Below are positions 50,462 to 60,500 of a DNA stretch of 64,000 bases, piece by piece. The DNA comes from Sphingosinicella xenopeptidilytica. Lineage in GTDB: Bacteria; Pseudomonadota; Alphaproteobacteria; Sphingomonadales; Sphingomonadaceae. A program made the translations under genes and the position numbers. The notes beneath the pieces are model-generated. The model worked only from the letters and a program-made list of their open reading frames with translations, was not told the DNA's origin and ran no database searches. Numbering within the stretch: the stretch's first letter is position 1; each line of letters opens with the position of its first letter. The stretch spans positions 558,001 through 622,000 of the forward strand of contig NZ_JBHTIK010000002.1 of assembly GCF_042676985.1 (NCBI RefSeq), written 5' to 3'.

Positions 50462-51685
50462 TTACCCGAAGTTCACCACGCCATGGCGCTTCTTGCCCGC
50501 CGACACGCGCACCGCGCCGGTGCCCGAGACGGTCGCGGCCGGGTCCGTCACGGCCTCGCCGTTCACGCGGGCGCCGCCCTGCGTGATCAGGCGGCGCGCT
50601 TCACCCTTCGAGGCGGAGAGGCCGAGATCGACGAGCGCGTCGACGAGTGGGATCGGAGCAGAGGCAGCGATATGCGGCAGGTCTTCGCCCGCGCCGCCTT
50701 CGGCAAACGTCGCGCGCGCGGTTTCCGCCGCGCCCACGGCCGCGTCCTCGCCCCGGCACATCGCCGTCGCCGCGTTCGCGAGTGCTTCCTTGGCGGCGTT
50801 GATCTCAGCGCCTTCCAGCGCTTCCAGCCGCGCGATCTCATCGAGCGGCACATCGGTGAACAGCTTCAGGAACCGGCCGACGTCGGCATCGTGCGTGTTC
50901 CGCCAGAACTGCCAGTAATCGTAGGCGGGAAGCGAATCCTCATTGAGCCATACGGCGCCCGCCATCGTCTTGCCCATCTTGCCGCCGTCGGCGGTGGTGA
51001 TGAGCGGCGTCGTCACGCCGAACACTTCGGCGCCGTCCACGCGGCGCGCGAGTTCGACACCGTTCACGATGTTGCCCCACTGGTCCGATCCGCCCATCTG
51101 CAGGCGGCAGGCGGCGCGGCGCGACAGTTCGAGGAAGTCGTAGGCCTGCAGGATCATGTAGTTGAATTCAAGGAAGCTCAGCGACTGCTCGCGCTCCAGC
51201 CGCAGCTTCACCGAATCGAAGCTCAGCATCCGGTTCACCGAGAAGTGCTGGCCGATGTCGCGCAGGAACGGGATGTATTCGAGCCGATCGAGCCACTCGG
51301 CATTGTCGAGCATCACCGCGTCGGTCGGCCCGTCGCCGAAGGTCAGGAACTTCTCGAAGATGCGCTTGATCGAGGCGACGTTGCCCGCGATCGTCTCGCT
51401 CGTCATCAGCCGCCGTGCTTCGTCCTTGAAGCTCGGGTCGCCGATCTTGCCGGTGCCGCCGCCCATCAGCACGATCGGCTTGTGGCCGGTCTGCTGGAGA
51501 CGGCGCAGCAGCATGATCTGCACGAGGCTGCCGACATGCAGCGAGGGCGCCGTCGGATCGAAGCCGATATAGCCCGGAACGACCTGCTTCACCGCAAGCG
51601 CATCGAGCGCCGCCGCGTCGGTCTGCTGATGGATATAGCCGCGCGCATCGAGCAGGCGTAGGAGATCGGACTTGAATTGGGTCAT
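50462..51685 (-). CDS. tyrS: Tyrosyl-tRNA synthetase
   Basis: This 407-residue class-I synthetase has PSLHVGS as the HIGH-type motif, GGSDQWGNI, GKMGKT as the KMSKS-type motif and a C-terminal S4 RNA-binding domain (EARRLITQGGARVNGE). The ATG at 51685 is favoured over the one at 51700 because it gives the normal N-terminus. It is divergent from anmK across 32 bp and marks the return to housekeeping DNA. Confidence 0.97.
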   Translation of the reverse strand: MTQFKSDLLRLLDARGYIHQQTDAAALDALAVKQVVPGYIGFDPTAPSLHVGSLVQIMLLRRLQQTGHKPIVLMGGGTGKIGDPSFKDEARRLMTSETIAGNVASIKRIFEKFLTFGDGPTDAVMLDNAEWLDRLEYIPFLRDIGQHFSVNRMLSFDSVKLRLEREQSLSFLEFNYMILQAYDFLELSRRAACRLQMGGSDQWGNIVNGVELARRVDGAEVFGVTTPLITTADGGKMGKTMAGAVWLNEDSLPAYDYWQFWRNTHDADVGRFLKLFTDVPLDEIARLEALEGAEINAAKEALANAATAMCRGEDAAVGAAETARATFAEGGAGEDLPHIAASAPIPLVDALVDLGLSASKGEARRLITQGGARVNGEAVTDPAATVSGTGAVRVSAGKKRHGVVNFG

Positions 51686-51717
51686 AGCGGCCGGGCGCAT
51701 AGCATGAGGGTGAGCGT

Positions 51718-52803
51718 ATGAGTAGCGGGCTTTATCGCGCCGTCGGCCTGATGTCCGGCACGTCGATGGACGGCATCGACGCCGCGCTCATCGAAACGGA
51801 CGGCGAGGGGCACGTCCGCCCGCTCGGTTTCCTCAGCGTTCCCTACGGTGAAAGCACCCGCGAAAAGCTTCGCGCCTCCATCGAGCGCGCGCTGGCGATG
51901 GAAGCGCCGGGGGCGGACCCGGTGATCGACGCCGCCGCGGCGGAAATCACCGCACTGCACGCCGATGCCGTGCGCACCCTGCTTGATGGCGCGCCTGCGG
52001 ACGTCGTCGGCTTCCACGGCCAGACCATCGCGCATCGGCCGGAGCGCGGCTGGACATGGCAGATCGGCGACGGCGCGGCGCTGGCCCACACGCTCGGCCT
52101 CACCGTGGTCGCAGACCTTCGTTCAGCCGATGTGAAGGCAGGTGGGCAGGGCGCGCCGCTGCTCCCCGTCTATCACCGTGCGCTCGCTTCCGGGCTTGGC
52201 GGGGCGATTGCCGTGCTCAATCTCGGCGGCGTCGGCAACATCACCTTCCTTGGCGCCGACGATCAGATGATCGCCTTCGATACCGGCCCCGCCAACGCGC
52301 TTATCGACGACTGGGTGCTGGCGGCGCGCGGTCTCAGCCACGATGCGGGCGGCGCGATCGCGGCGTCCGGCGTTGTTCATGAAGAGGTGCTGGCGCGCAT
52401 GACGGCCCTCGATTGGTTCGCGCTGCCGCCGCCCAAGTCGCTCGATCGCCACGATTTCTCGCTGAACGCCGTCAGCGGCCTGTCGTTCGAGGATGGCGCG
52501 GCGACGCTCACCGCCTTCACGGCGGAAACCGTCCGTCTCGCGCTCGCCCATCTGCCAGTGCGCCCGGCGCGACTGCTCGTCACCGGCGGCGGACGGCACA
52601 ACGCCACGCTGATGCGGATGCTCGCCGAGCGCACGGGTGTAGCCGCCGATCCCGTCGAGGCCGTCGGCTGGCGGGGCGATGCGATGGAGGCGGAAGGCTT
52701 CGCCTACATGGCGGTGCGGCGCCTCCGCGACCTGCCCATCAGCTTTCCCGGCACCACGGGCGTACCGTCGCCCACCGTGGGCGGTGTCATCTTCCAGCCC
52801 TGA
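51718..52803 (+). CDS. anmK: Anhydro-N-acetylmuramic acid kinase
   Basis: This 361-residue protein has GLMSGTSMDGIDAAL at the N-terminus, the diagnostic AnmK phosphate-binding motif. It also has GFHGQTIAHRP, LNLGGVGNIT and LLVTGGGRHN. It phosphorylates and opens 1,6-anhydro-MurNAc during peptidoglycan recycling. It is divergent from tyrS, an arrangement common in alphaproteobacteria. Confidence 0.96.
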   Translation: MSSGLYRAVGLMSGTSMDGIDAALIETDGEGHVRPLGFLSVPYGESTREKLRASIERALAMEAPGADPVIDAAAAEITALHADAVRTLLDGAPADVVGFHGQTIAHRPERGWTWQIGDGAALAHTLGLTVVADLRSADVKAGGQGAPLLPVYHRALASGLGGAIAVLNLGGVGNITFLGADDQMIAFDTGPANALIDDWVLAARGLSHDAGGAIAASGVVHEEVLARMTALDWFALPPPKSLDRHDFSLNAVSGLSFEDGAATLTAFTAETVRLALAHLPVRPARLLVTGGGRHNATLMRMLAERTGVAADPVEAVGWRGDAMEAEGFAYMAVRRLRDLPISFPGTTGVPSPTVGGVIFQP

Positions 52804-52905
52804 CGCGTCTGTATGGTGGATGGCTTGCCAAAGGCCCGCGCAATTTTCTAACAAAGCACGCGAGTCGTCGCTGGGACCGCGGCCTGAACGAGTTTTAAGG
52901 AGAGA

Positions 52906-53994
52906 ATGATGACATCCGGTCTTGAATTCCGCGTTACCCCCGCGACTCCGGTCCCCGCCGCGGAGCGTGCGAAGCTGATTGAAAACCCCGGATTCGGAAA
53001 GCTCTTCACCGATCACATGGTGACGATCGAATGGAGTGAGGGCAAAGGCTGGCACAATGCCGAGGTGCGTGCCCGCGCGCCGTTCTCGCTCGATCCGGCG
53101 GCCGCCGTGCTGCACTACGCGCAGGAAATCTTCGAAGGCATGAAGGCGTATCGCGGCCGCGGCGGTGAGGTCACCATGTTCCGCCCCGAAGAGAACGCGC
53201 GCCGGTTCAACGAGTCGGCGGACCGCATGGCGATGCCGCGCATTCCCGAAGCGCTCTTCGTCGAGGCGGTTGAGAAGCTCGTCGCCGCCGATCGCGACTG
53301 GATTCCGGACGGCGAGGGCAGCCTGTACCTCCGCCCGTTCATGTTCGCGGACGAGGTGTTCCTCGGGGTGAAGCCCGCCGCGCACTATATCTTCTGCGTG
53401 ATCGCAAGCCCCGTCGGCCCCTACTTCAAGGGCGGCGGCAAGCCGGTCACGATCTGGGTTTCGGACAATTTCACCCGCGCGGCGCCGGGTGGCACCGGCG
53501 CTGCGAAGTGCGGCGGCAACTATGCGGGCAGCCTCGTCGCGCAGGCCGAAGCAACCCGTCAGGGCTGCGATCAGGTCGTGTTCCTCGATGCGGCCGAGCG
53601 CCGCTGGGTCGAGGAGCTGGGCGGCATGAACGTCTTCTTCGTGATGGACGACGGCAGCATCATCACGCCACCGCTCGGCACGATCCTCCCCGGCATCACG
53701 CGCGCCTCGCTGATCGAACTGGCGCGCGGCGACGGCCTCAAGGTGGAAGAGAAGCCCTACAGCTTCGATGAATGGAAGGCGGACGCGGAAAGCGGCCGTC
53801 TGCGCGAGGTGTTCGCGTGCGGCACGGCGGCCGTCGTCGCCGGGATCGGCACGGTGCGCTATCGCGGCGGCGAGTTCACCATCGGCGACGGCACGACGAC
53901 CGGCCCGGTCACGCAGAAGCTGCGCGAGGCGCTCGTCGGCATCCAGCGCGGCGAGTCGAATGACGAGCGCGGCTGGATCCACAAGGTCGGCTGA
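52906..53994 (+). CDS. ilvE: Branched-chain amino acid aminotransferase
   Basis: This 362-residue fold-type IV PLP aminotransferase of the longer (group II) BCAT type has AQEIFEGMKAY, KCGGNYAGSL (PLP lysine), VEELGGMNVFFV and GTAAVVAGIG. It exchanges amino groups between Leu, Ile, Val and their keto acids. AAGGAGAG precedes the ATG-ATG start. A strong terminator follows. Confidence 0.95.
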   Translation: MMTSGLEFRVTPATPVPAAERAKLIENPGFGKLFTDHMVTIEWSEGKGWHNAEVRARAPFSLDPAAAVLHYAQEIFEGMKAYRGRGGEVTMFRPEENARRFNESADRMAMPRIPEALFVEAVEKLVAADRDWIPDGEGSLYLRPFMFADEVFLGVKPAAHYIFCVIASPVGPYFKGGGKPVTIWVSDNFTRAAPGGTGAAKCGGNYAGSLVAQAEATRQGCDQVVFLDAAERRWVEELGGMNVFFVMDDGSIITPPLGTILPGITRASLIELARGDGLKVEEKPYSFDEWKADAESGRLREVFACGTAAVVAGIGTVRYRGGEFTIGDGTTTGPVTQKLREALVGIQRGESNDERGWIHKVG

Positions 53995-54007
53995 TCGTAA
54001 AAAAGAA

Positions 54008-54045
54008 AAGCCCCCGGCCTCGTCTGAGGCCGGGGGCTTTTTTTG
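54008..54045. terminator. Bidirectional rho-independent terminator
   Basis: A 14-bp stem AAGCCCCCGGCCTC/GAGGCCGGGGGCTT has a GTCT loop, followed by a T-run on the plus strand and preceded by an A-rich run that serves the minus strand. It ends both ilvE and the convergent hydrolase gene. Confidence 0.92.
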
Positions 54046-54053
54046 TTCGGTTC

Positions 54054-54701
54054 CTAGCGGTCGGTCGCGAGCCGCATATCGAGGTAGGCGTCGATCACGC
54101 CCATCAGCTCGTTCATTTCGTTCGCGAAGAAGTGGTTCGCGCCGGGAACGGTCTCGTACGTGATCGTGATGTGCTTCTGCGTCTTTAGCTTGTCGACGAG
54201 CTTCTGAACCGCGCCGTGCGCCACCACCTCGTCGGCGAGGCCCTGCACGATGAGGCCCGAGGACGGGCAGGGGGCGAGGAAGCCGAAGTCGTACATGTTC
54301 GCCGGCGGCGCCACCGAGATGAAGCCCTTGATCTCCGGGCGGCGCATCAGCAGCTGCATCCCGATCCACGCGCCGAAGCTGAAGCCGCCCACCCATGTGA
54401 CCGGCGCCTCGGGGTTGAACTGCTGGAGCCAGTCGAGCGCGCTCGCCGCGTCCGAAAGCTCGCCGACACCCTGGTCGAACGTCCCCTGGCTGCGGCCGAC
54501 GCCGCGGAAGTTGAAGCGCAGCGTCGCGAAGCCGCGCCGCACGAACGACTGGTACATCGCCTGCACGATGGCGTTGTTCATCGTGCCGCCGCCCTGCGGG
54601 TGCGGGTGGAGCAGAATGGCGACGGGCGAGCGCGGCTTGTTGCCGGGCTGATAGCGTCCCTCGAGCCGGCCTTCCGGTCCGGGGAAAATCACTTCGGGCA
54701 T
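54054..54701 (-). CDS. Small alpha/beta hydrolase
   Basis: This 215-residue protein has LLHPHPQGGGTMNN, FNFRGVGRSQG, the nucleophile elbow GGFSFGAW and the catalytic His in VPGANHFF. It matches the widespread family of short alpha/beta hydrolases (YjeE/CinA-neighbour, DUF-type) found next to cysteine desulfurase genes in this order. Its natural substrate is unknown. It is divergent from the desulfurase operon. Confidence 0.8.
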   Translation of the reverse strand: MPEVIFPGPEGRLEGRYQPGNKPRSPVAILLHPHPQGGGTMNNAIVQAMYQSFVRRGFATLRFNFRGVGRSQGTFDQGVGELSDAASALDWLQQFNPEAPVTWVGGFSFGAWIGMQLLMRRPEIKGFISVAPPANMYDFGFLAPCPSSGLIVQGLADEVVAHGAVQKLVDKLKTQKHITITYETVPGANHFFANEMNELMGVIDAYLDMRLATDR

Positions 54702-54759
54702 CGATGGTCCTGATACTGTGCGCGTGAAAGCGCATCCCTATATAGGAAACACCCTTCCG

Positions 54760-54776
54760 GACTCAATGAATGAGTC
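54760..54776. promoter_or_regulatory. Inverted repeat at the start codon of the first cysteine desulfurase
   Basis: GACTCA (54760-54765) and TGAGTC (54771-54776) form a perfect 6+6 palindrome across the ATG at 54770. TATATAGGA upstream (54740-54748) could be a -10 region. It could be a regulator site or fold in the RNA; no regulator is assigned. Confidence 0.35.
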
Positions 54777-55861
54777 GCGCTCAGCAAGGCAGTGATTTGA
54801 CGCAGCGAATCTATCTCGACTGGAATGCCACGGCGCCGATGTCGCCGGCCGCTGCGGACGCGATGGCCGAGGCCGCGCGCGCATGGGCGAATCCGTCGTC
54901 CGTCCATGCCGAGGGGCGCCGCGCGAAGGCACTTCTGGAAGACTGTCGCGACCGCATCGCCGCCGCGCTCGGCGCCTTTCCGCAGCAGATCGTGTTCACC
55001 AGCGGCGGCACCGAGGCGCTCGCGCTCGCGCTCAATGGCGCGAAAGCCGGCCGCCGCCTCGCCCTTGCGACCGAACATGCCGCCGTCCTCGCCGCCGCGC
55101 CGGACGCCCTGATCGTCCCCGTGGACGCGAACGGTCTCGCCCGGCTTCCGGCGCTGGCGGCGGGCGACCTCCTCGCCGTCAGCCACGCCAACAACGAAAC
55201 CGGTGTCATCCAGCCCGTAGCGGAGATCGTCGAAACCGCCCACGCCACCGGTGCCCGCGTCGTTTGCGATGCCGTGCAGACCGCCGGAAAGCTCCCGCTC
55301 CCGCCCGCCGATTTCGTCGCTGTCTCGGCGCACAAGCTCGGCGGCCCGCCGGGTGTCGGCGCGCTTGTCGTGCGCTGCGCGGACGATTTCGCCGCGATCC
55401 AGAAGGGTGGGGGGCAGGAGCGTGGGCTTCGCGGCGGCACCGAGAATCTCGTCGGCATCGCCGGTTTCGCCGCCGCGCTCGAAGCCCGCCGCGCGGACAC
55501 CGCCTGGCTCGCCCGCGCGGGCGCTCTCCGCGACCGCATGGAGGCGCGCCTCACGGCCCTCGGCGCCGAGATCGTCGCCGCAACCGCGCCGCGCCTGCCG
55601 ACGACGAGCATGATCCGCATGGCGGGCGTCCCCGCCGCCACCCAGCTCATCCGTTTCGACATGGCGGGCATTGCCGTTTCCAGCGGCTCGGCCTGCTCCT
55701 CGGGCAAGGTCGGCGCGAGCCACGTGCTCGCCACGATGGGCATGGGCGCCGCCGCGGCGGAGGTGATCCGCGTCAGCCTCGGCTGGACGACGACCGAGGC
55801 CGAGATCGACGCCTTCTGCGACACGTGGCAAACGCTCGCGGCGGCAAGGCGGGCGGCATGA
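54770..55861 (+). CDS. Cysteine desulfurase-like class-V aminotransferase (NifS-like)
   Basis: This 363-residue fold-type I PLP enzyme has YLDWNATAP at the N-terminus, VSHANNETG, PLP lysine in VSAHKLGGPPG, QERGLRGGTEN and the active loop SSGSACSSGKVGASHVL with the sulfur-carrying Cys. It would take sulfur from cysteine for Fe-S or other thio-cofactors. The start could also be a TTG at 54797, nearer the conserved region. It overlaps the second desulfurase by 4 bp. Confidence 0.85.
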   Translation: MSRAQQGSDLTQRIYLDWNATAPMSPAAADAMAEAARAWANPSSVHAEGRRAKALLEDCRDRIAAALGAFPQQIVFTSGGTEALALALNGAKAGRRLALATEHAAVLAAAPDALIVPVDANGLARLPALAAGDLLAVSHANNETGVIQPVAEIVETAHATGARVVCDAVQTAGKLPLPPADFVAVSAHKLGGPPGVGALVVRCADDFAAIQKGGGQERGLRGGTENLVGIAGFAAALEARRADTAWLARAGALRDRMEARLTALGAEIVAATAPRLPTTSMIRMAGVPAATQLIRFDMAGIAVSSGSACSSGKVGASHVLATMGMGAAAAEVIRVSLGWTTTEAEIDAFCDTWQTLAAARRAA

Positions 55862-56985
55862 ACATCTATCTCGACTATCAGGCGACCACCCCCGCGGACC
55901 CCGCCGTCGTCGCGGCGATGCAGCCGTTCTGGACCGCGAAGTTCGGCAATCCGCACAGCAACCATCGCTACGGGTGGGAGGCTGAAGCCGCCGTGGACGT
56001 CGCGCGCGGACACCTCGCGCAACTTCTCAATATCGATTCGGAATCCATTGTTTTCACAAGCGGTGCCACCGAAGCGAACAATCTCGCATTGAAGGGCGTC
56101 ATGGCCCGCGCCGGCCGCCGCCGTCTCGTCACCGTCGCCACGGAGCACAGCTGCGTCCTCGAAACCGCGCGCTTCCTGGAGACGCAGGGCTTCGACCTCA
56201 CCGTGCTCGGCGTCGGCGCGGACGGTCTCGTCGACCTCGCCGCGCTCGAAGCCGCGCTCGGCCCGGACGTCGCGCTCGTCTCCATCATGGCGGTCAACAA
56301 CGAAATCGGCGTCATCCAGCCGCTCGCAGAGATCGCCGCCGCCGCGCACGCCGCCGGAGCCTTGTTCCACTGCGACGCGGCGCAGGGCTTCGGCAAGATC
56401 CCGCTCGATATGCGGGCGCTCGGCATCGATCTCATGAGCCTGTCGGCGCACAAGATCTACGGTCCCAAGGGCATCGGCGCGCTCGTCCTCCGCCCCGGTC
56501 TCGATCTCGAACCGCAGATGCACGGCGGCGGGCAGGAGGGCGGGGGCCTGCGTTCCGGCACGCTCGCCGCGCCGCTCGCTGTCGGCTTCGGCAAGGCCGC
56601 CGAGATCGCCGCCGCGCGCATGGCCGAGGATGCCGCCCATGCCGAAGCACTGTGGGATGCCTTCCTCGCCGCGCTCCATGTGCCCCACGCGATCAACGGC
56701 AGCGCCACGCACCGCTGGCGCGGCAACATCAACCTGCGCTTCGAAGGGCTGGACGGCGACCGCCTGATCGCGGACCTGCGCCGCCTTTCCATCTCGTCGG
56801 GCGCGGCGTGCGCCAGCGCGAAGGGGCGGCACAGCCACGTTCTCGAAGCGCTCGGGCTCAGCCGCGCGCAGGCGAAGGCGAGCCTCCGCATCGGCTGGGG
56901 CCGTTTTTCGACGGAAGACGAGGTGCGCGCCGCCGCCGCCATGATCGGCGATGCCGTGCTGATGCAGCGGAGGACGGCGGCGTGA
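55858..56985 (+). CDS. Cysteine desulfurase, IscS/NifS family
   Basis: This 375-residue second desulfurase has IYLDYQATTPADP, TSGATEANN, PLP lysine in LSAHKIYGPKG and SSGAACASAKGRHSHVL with the catalytic Cys. It is only distantly similar to the upstream copy, so it is not a recent duplication. It overlaps the upstream gene (ATGA) and the ferredoxin gene (GTGA). No IscU, IscA or IscR gene is adjacent, unlike a classical isc operon. Confidence 0.9.
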   Translation: MNIYLDYQATTPADPAVVAAMQPFWTAKFGNPHSNHRYGWEAEAAVDVARGHLAQLLNIDSESIVFTSGATEANNLALKGVMARAGRRRLVTVATEHSCVLETARFLETQGFDLTVLGVGADGLVDLAALEAALGPDVALVSIMAVNNEIGVIQPLAEIAAAAHAAGALFHCDAAQGFGKIPLDMRALGIDLMSLSAHKIYGPKGIGALVLRPGLDLEPQMHGGGQEGGGLRSGTLAAPLAVGFGKAAEIAAARMAEDAAHAEALWDAFLAALHVPHAINGSATHRWRGNINLRFEGLDGDRLIADLRRLSISSGAACASAKGRHSHVLEALGLSRAQAKASLRIGWGRFSTEDEVRAAAAMIGDAVLMQRRTAA

Positions 56986-57317
56986 CGCTGGTGCGGTTCA
57001 TATCGGCGGATGGCGCCAATGTCGTCGAGGTGGAAGCAAAGCCCGGCGAGCGCGTGCTGGAAATCGCGCAGCTGAATGATCAGCCGTTGGAGGGCGTCTG
57101 CGAAGGCTACATGGCCTGCTCGACCTGCCACGTCATCGTCGCGGAACGGCACGCCGCGCTGCTGCCGCGTCCGAGCGTGGAGGAGGAGGACATGCTGGAC
57201 TTTGCCTATGGCGTTGCGCGCAATTCCCGGCTTGCCTGCCAGCTTTACACATCGGAAGACCTGCCGGAGCTTGAGATGCGGATGCCCGCGGGCGCGGTGA
57301 ACATGCAAAGTCGCTAG
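56982..57317 (+). CDS. [2Fe-2S] ferredoxin, adrenodoxin/Fdx type
   Basis: This 111-residue ferredoxin has cluster ligands in VCEGYMACSTCHV (Cys-x5-Cys-x2-Cys) and LACQ, and an acidic helix (EEEDMLDFAYGV). The start is a GTG at 56982 overlapping the desulfurase stop; a GTG at 56991 is possible. It would supply electrons for Fe-S assembly with the two desulfurases, or for other redox partners such as the reductase-less Rieske enzyme of cluster I (speculative). Confidence 0.88.
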   Translation: MTLVRFISADGANVVEVEAKPGERVLEIAQLNDQPLEGVCEGYMACSTCHVIVAERHAALLPRPSVEEEDMLDFAYGVARNSRLACQLYTSEDLPELEMRMPAGAVNMQSR

Positions 57318-57513
57318 ATTCTGTCTTTCTTTCGGCGTGCAGTCGGGTTTGGAGAAGAATTCTGCCAACGGATAAGATTTCTGGAGTGGTATCTGCCCAT
57401 AATGGGGGTTTTAACGCCGATATCAGCCAAAAAACCGGCATTGGCGCGTTGTAATATTCTTGCGTGAAAAAGGATAAGGCAGTATAACTGACCTATTGAG
57501 GGAGAATCAACAC

Positions 57514-60500
57514 ATGGCCACGAAGCCCGCCATCACGCTCAGCGACAAGTACCTGCTCGAAGACGGGCGCGTGTTCATGAGCGGCGTGCAGTCGCTGGTC
57601 AGGCTCCCCCTCATCCAGAAGGCGCGCGATCGCACCGCCGGCATCAACACCGCCGGTTTCATCTCCGGCTATCGCGGCTCGCCGCTCGGCACCTACGATC
57701 AGGAGCTTTGGCGCGCGAAGAAACTCCTCGAAGCGCAGGACATCCGCTTCGTCCCCGGCGTCAATGAAGAGCTTGGCGCCACCGCCGTCTGGGGCACGCA
57801 GCATGTCGGCCTCAATCCGCACCGCAAGTTCGATGGCGTCTTCGGTATCTGGTACGGCAAGGGCCCCGGCCTCGACCGTGCGATGGACGTACTGAAGCAC
57901 GCGAACGCGGCGGGTACGTCGCAGCACGGCGGCGTCCTCGCCATCGTGGGCGACGATCACGGCGCCAAGTCCTCCACGTTGCCGCACCAGTCGGATCACA
58001 ACTTCCTCGCCGCCTTCGTGCCGTTCCTCTATCCGGCGAGCGTCGACGAATATGTCGAATACGGCCTGCTCGGCATCGCCATGTCGCGCTTCGCCAGCAC
58101 GTGGGTCGGCTTCAAGGCGACCGCCGACACCGTCGAAACCTCCGCGACGATCGATCTTGCGAAGGAACATCGCCGTATCATCGTGCCGGGCGACTTCGAA
58201 ATGCCCGAAGGCGGCCTCGGTATCCGCGAAGGCGATATCTGGCGCGAAGAAGACACGCGTCTTCAGCGCTACAAGGGCTTCGCCGCGATGGCCTTCGCCA
58301 AGGCGAACGGCATCGATCGCACGGTGTGGGATACGCCGCGCCCCCGCTTCGGCATCATCACCACCGGCAAGGCCTATGCCGATACGATGGAAGCGTTCGA
58401 TGCGCTCGGCATCGACGAGCGCGTGGCGCGCGACATCGGCCTTCGTATCTACAAGGTCGGTATGCCCTGGCCGCTGGAGCCTGACGGCATCCGCCAGTTC
58501 TGCGAAGGGCTCGAGGAAATCCTCATCATCGAGGAAAAGCGCGAGTTCATCGAGCATCAGGTCCGCTGGCAGCTCTACAACTGGCGCGAGGATGTGCGCC
58601 CGCGCATCGTCGGCAAGCAGGATGAGCACGGCGAATGGCTGCTCAATCCCGATAACGAGCTGACCCCCGGCATGATCGCGCACGTGATCGCCAGCCGCAT
58701 CCAGAAGTATCACGATACGGACCGCATCCGCGCCCGTCTCGCCTTCTTCGAAGAGCGGGCGAAAACGGCGGAAAGCTATGCGCCGCCGATCAAGCGCGCG
58801 CCCTATTTCTGCTCGGGCTGTCCGCACAACACCTCCACGAAGGTGCCGGAGGGTAGCCGTGCGCTCGCGGGCATCGGCTGTCACATCATGTCGATGTGGA
58901 TGGACCGGGATACCGGCAACTTCACGCAGATGGGCGGGGAGGGCGTGCCGTGGATCGGCGAGGCGCCGTTCGTCGACGAGCCGCACATCTACGCGAACCT
59001 CGGCGACGGCACCTATTTCCACTCCGGCATACTCGCCGTGCGCCAGTCGATCGCGGCGGGCGTCAACATCACCTACAAGATCCTCTACAACGATGCCGTC
59101 GCCATGACCGGCGGCCAGCCGCACGACGGCGACATCACCGTGGCGCAGATCGCCGCGCAGATGCAGGCCGAAGGCGCGAAGAAGGTCGTCGTCCTCACCG
59201 AGGATATGTCGCGCTACGAGGGCGAAACCGTCTCCGGCGTGCCGGTGAAGGACCGCGATCATCTCCCCGCGATCCAGAACGAGTTCCGCGAGACCAAGGG
59301 CACCACGGTCATCATCTACGACCAGACCTGCGCCGCAGAAAAGCGCCGCCGCCGCAAGAAGGGCAAGTTCCCCGATCCCGATCGCCGCGTGTTCATCAAC
59401 ACTGCCGTCTGCGAAGGCTGCGGCGATTGCTCGGTGCAGTCGAACTGCGTGTCGGTGGAGCCGGTGGAGACCGAATTCGGCCGCAAGCGCCGCATCAACC
59501 AGTCGAGCTGCAACAAGGATTTCTCGTGCCTGAAGGGCTTCTGCCCCAGCTTCGTCACCGTTGAAGGCGCACAGATCAAAAAGGCGAAGTCGGCCGACGT
59601 GGACCTGTCGGACGTGCCGCAGCCGGCGCTGAACGCGCCCGGCCACGGCTACAACATCTTCGTCACCGGCATCGGCGGCACCGGCGTGCTGACGATCTCG
59701 GCGCTGCTCGGCATGGCCGCGCACCTCGAAGGCAAGGCGTCGACCACGGCCGACATGGCGGGTCTCGCGCAGAAGGGCGGGGCGGTCTACAGCCACGTCC
59801 GCCTCGCCGATCGCAACGATCAGCTTCTCAGCCCGCGCATCATCGCCGGCTCGGCGGATCTCGTGCTCGCCTTCGATGCGGTGGTCGCGGCGGACAAGGC
59901 GGCGCAGAACCTGATGCTGCCGAACCGCACGGCGGTGGTCGCGAACGCGAACATCTCGCCGGTCAGCGATTTCGTTCGCAACCGCGATCTCGATTTCCAG
60001 AACGCCGCCATCGAGCGCGCGATCCGCAAGGCCGCGAACCCGAACGCCACCACGTTCGTGAAGGCGGACGAGATCGCGACGGCGCTGCTCGGGGACGCCA
60101 TCGGCACCAACATGCTGATGCTTGGCTATGCGTGGCAGCAGGGTCTCATCCCGCTCGCGCTGGCAAGCATCGATGCGGCGATCGATCTGAACGCCGTTGC
60201 CATCCCCTTCAACAAGCGCGCGTTCGCGCTCGGGCGGCTGCTCGCGCACCGGCCCGACAAGGTGATGGCGATGGTCGAGGAGGCGAAGGGCCCGGCGCCC
60301 GAGCCGCTTTCCGAAACGCTGGACGAACTGATCGCGCGCCGCGTGAAAGACCTCACGGCTTACCAGGACGCGGCCTATGCCAGCCGTTACGCTGCCCGGA
60401 TCGCGGCGGTGCGTGCGGCCGAGCAGGCGGCGAACCCGGACAGCGAATGCCTGACGCAGGCAGCGGCGCGGTCGCTCTACAAGCTGATGGCGTATAAGGA

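Noticed and set aside
52123..54735. 870-residue minus-strand frame across anmK, ilvE and the hydrolase
   Set aside because: It overlaps three confident genes and a strong terminator and has shadow-type composition.
57493..60249. Very long antisense open frame opposite the indolepyruvate oxidoreductase
   Set aside because: The plus strand encodes a complete recognisable enzyme. The minus frame is rich in Arg, Asp, Ala and His with no family motif, a typical GC-rich shadow.
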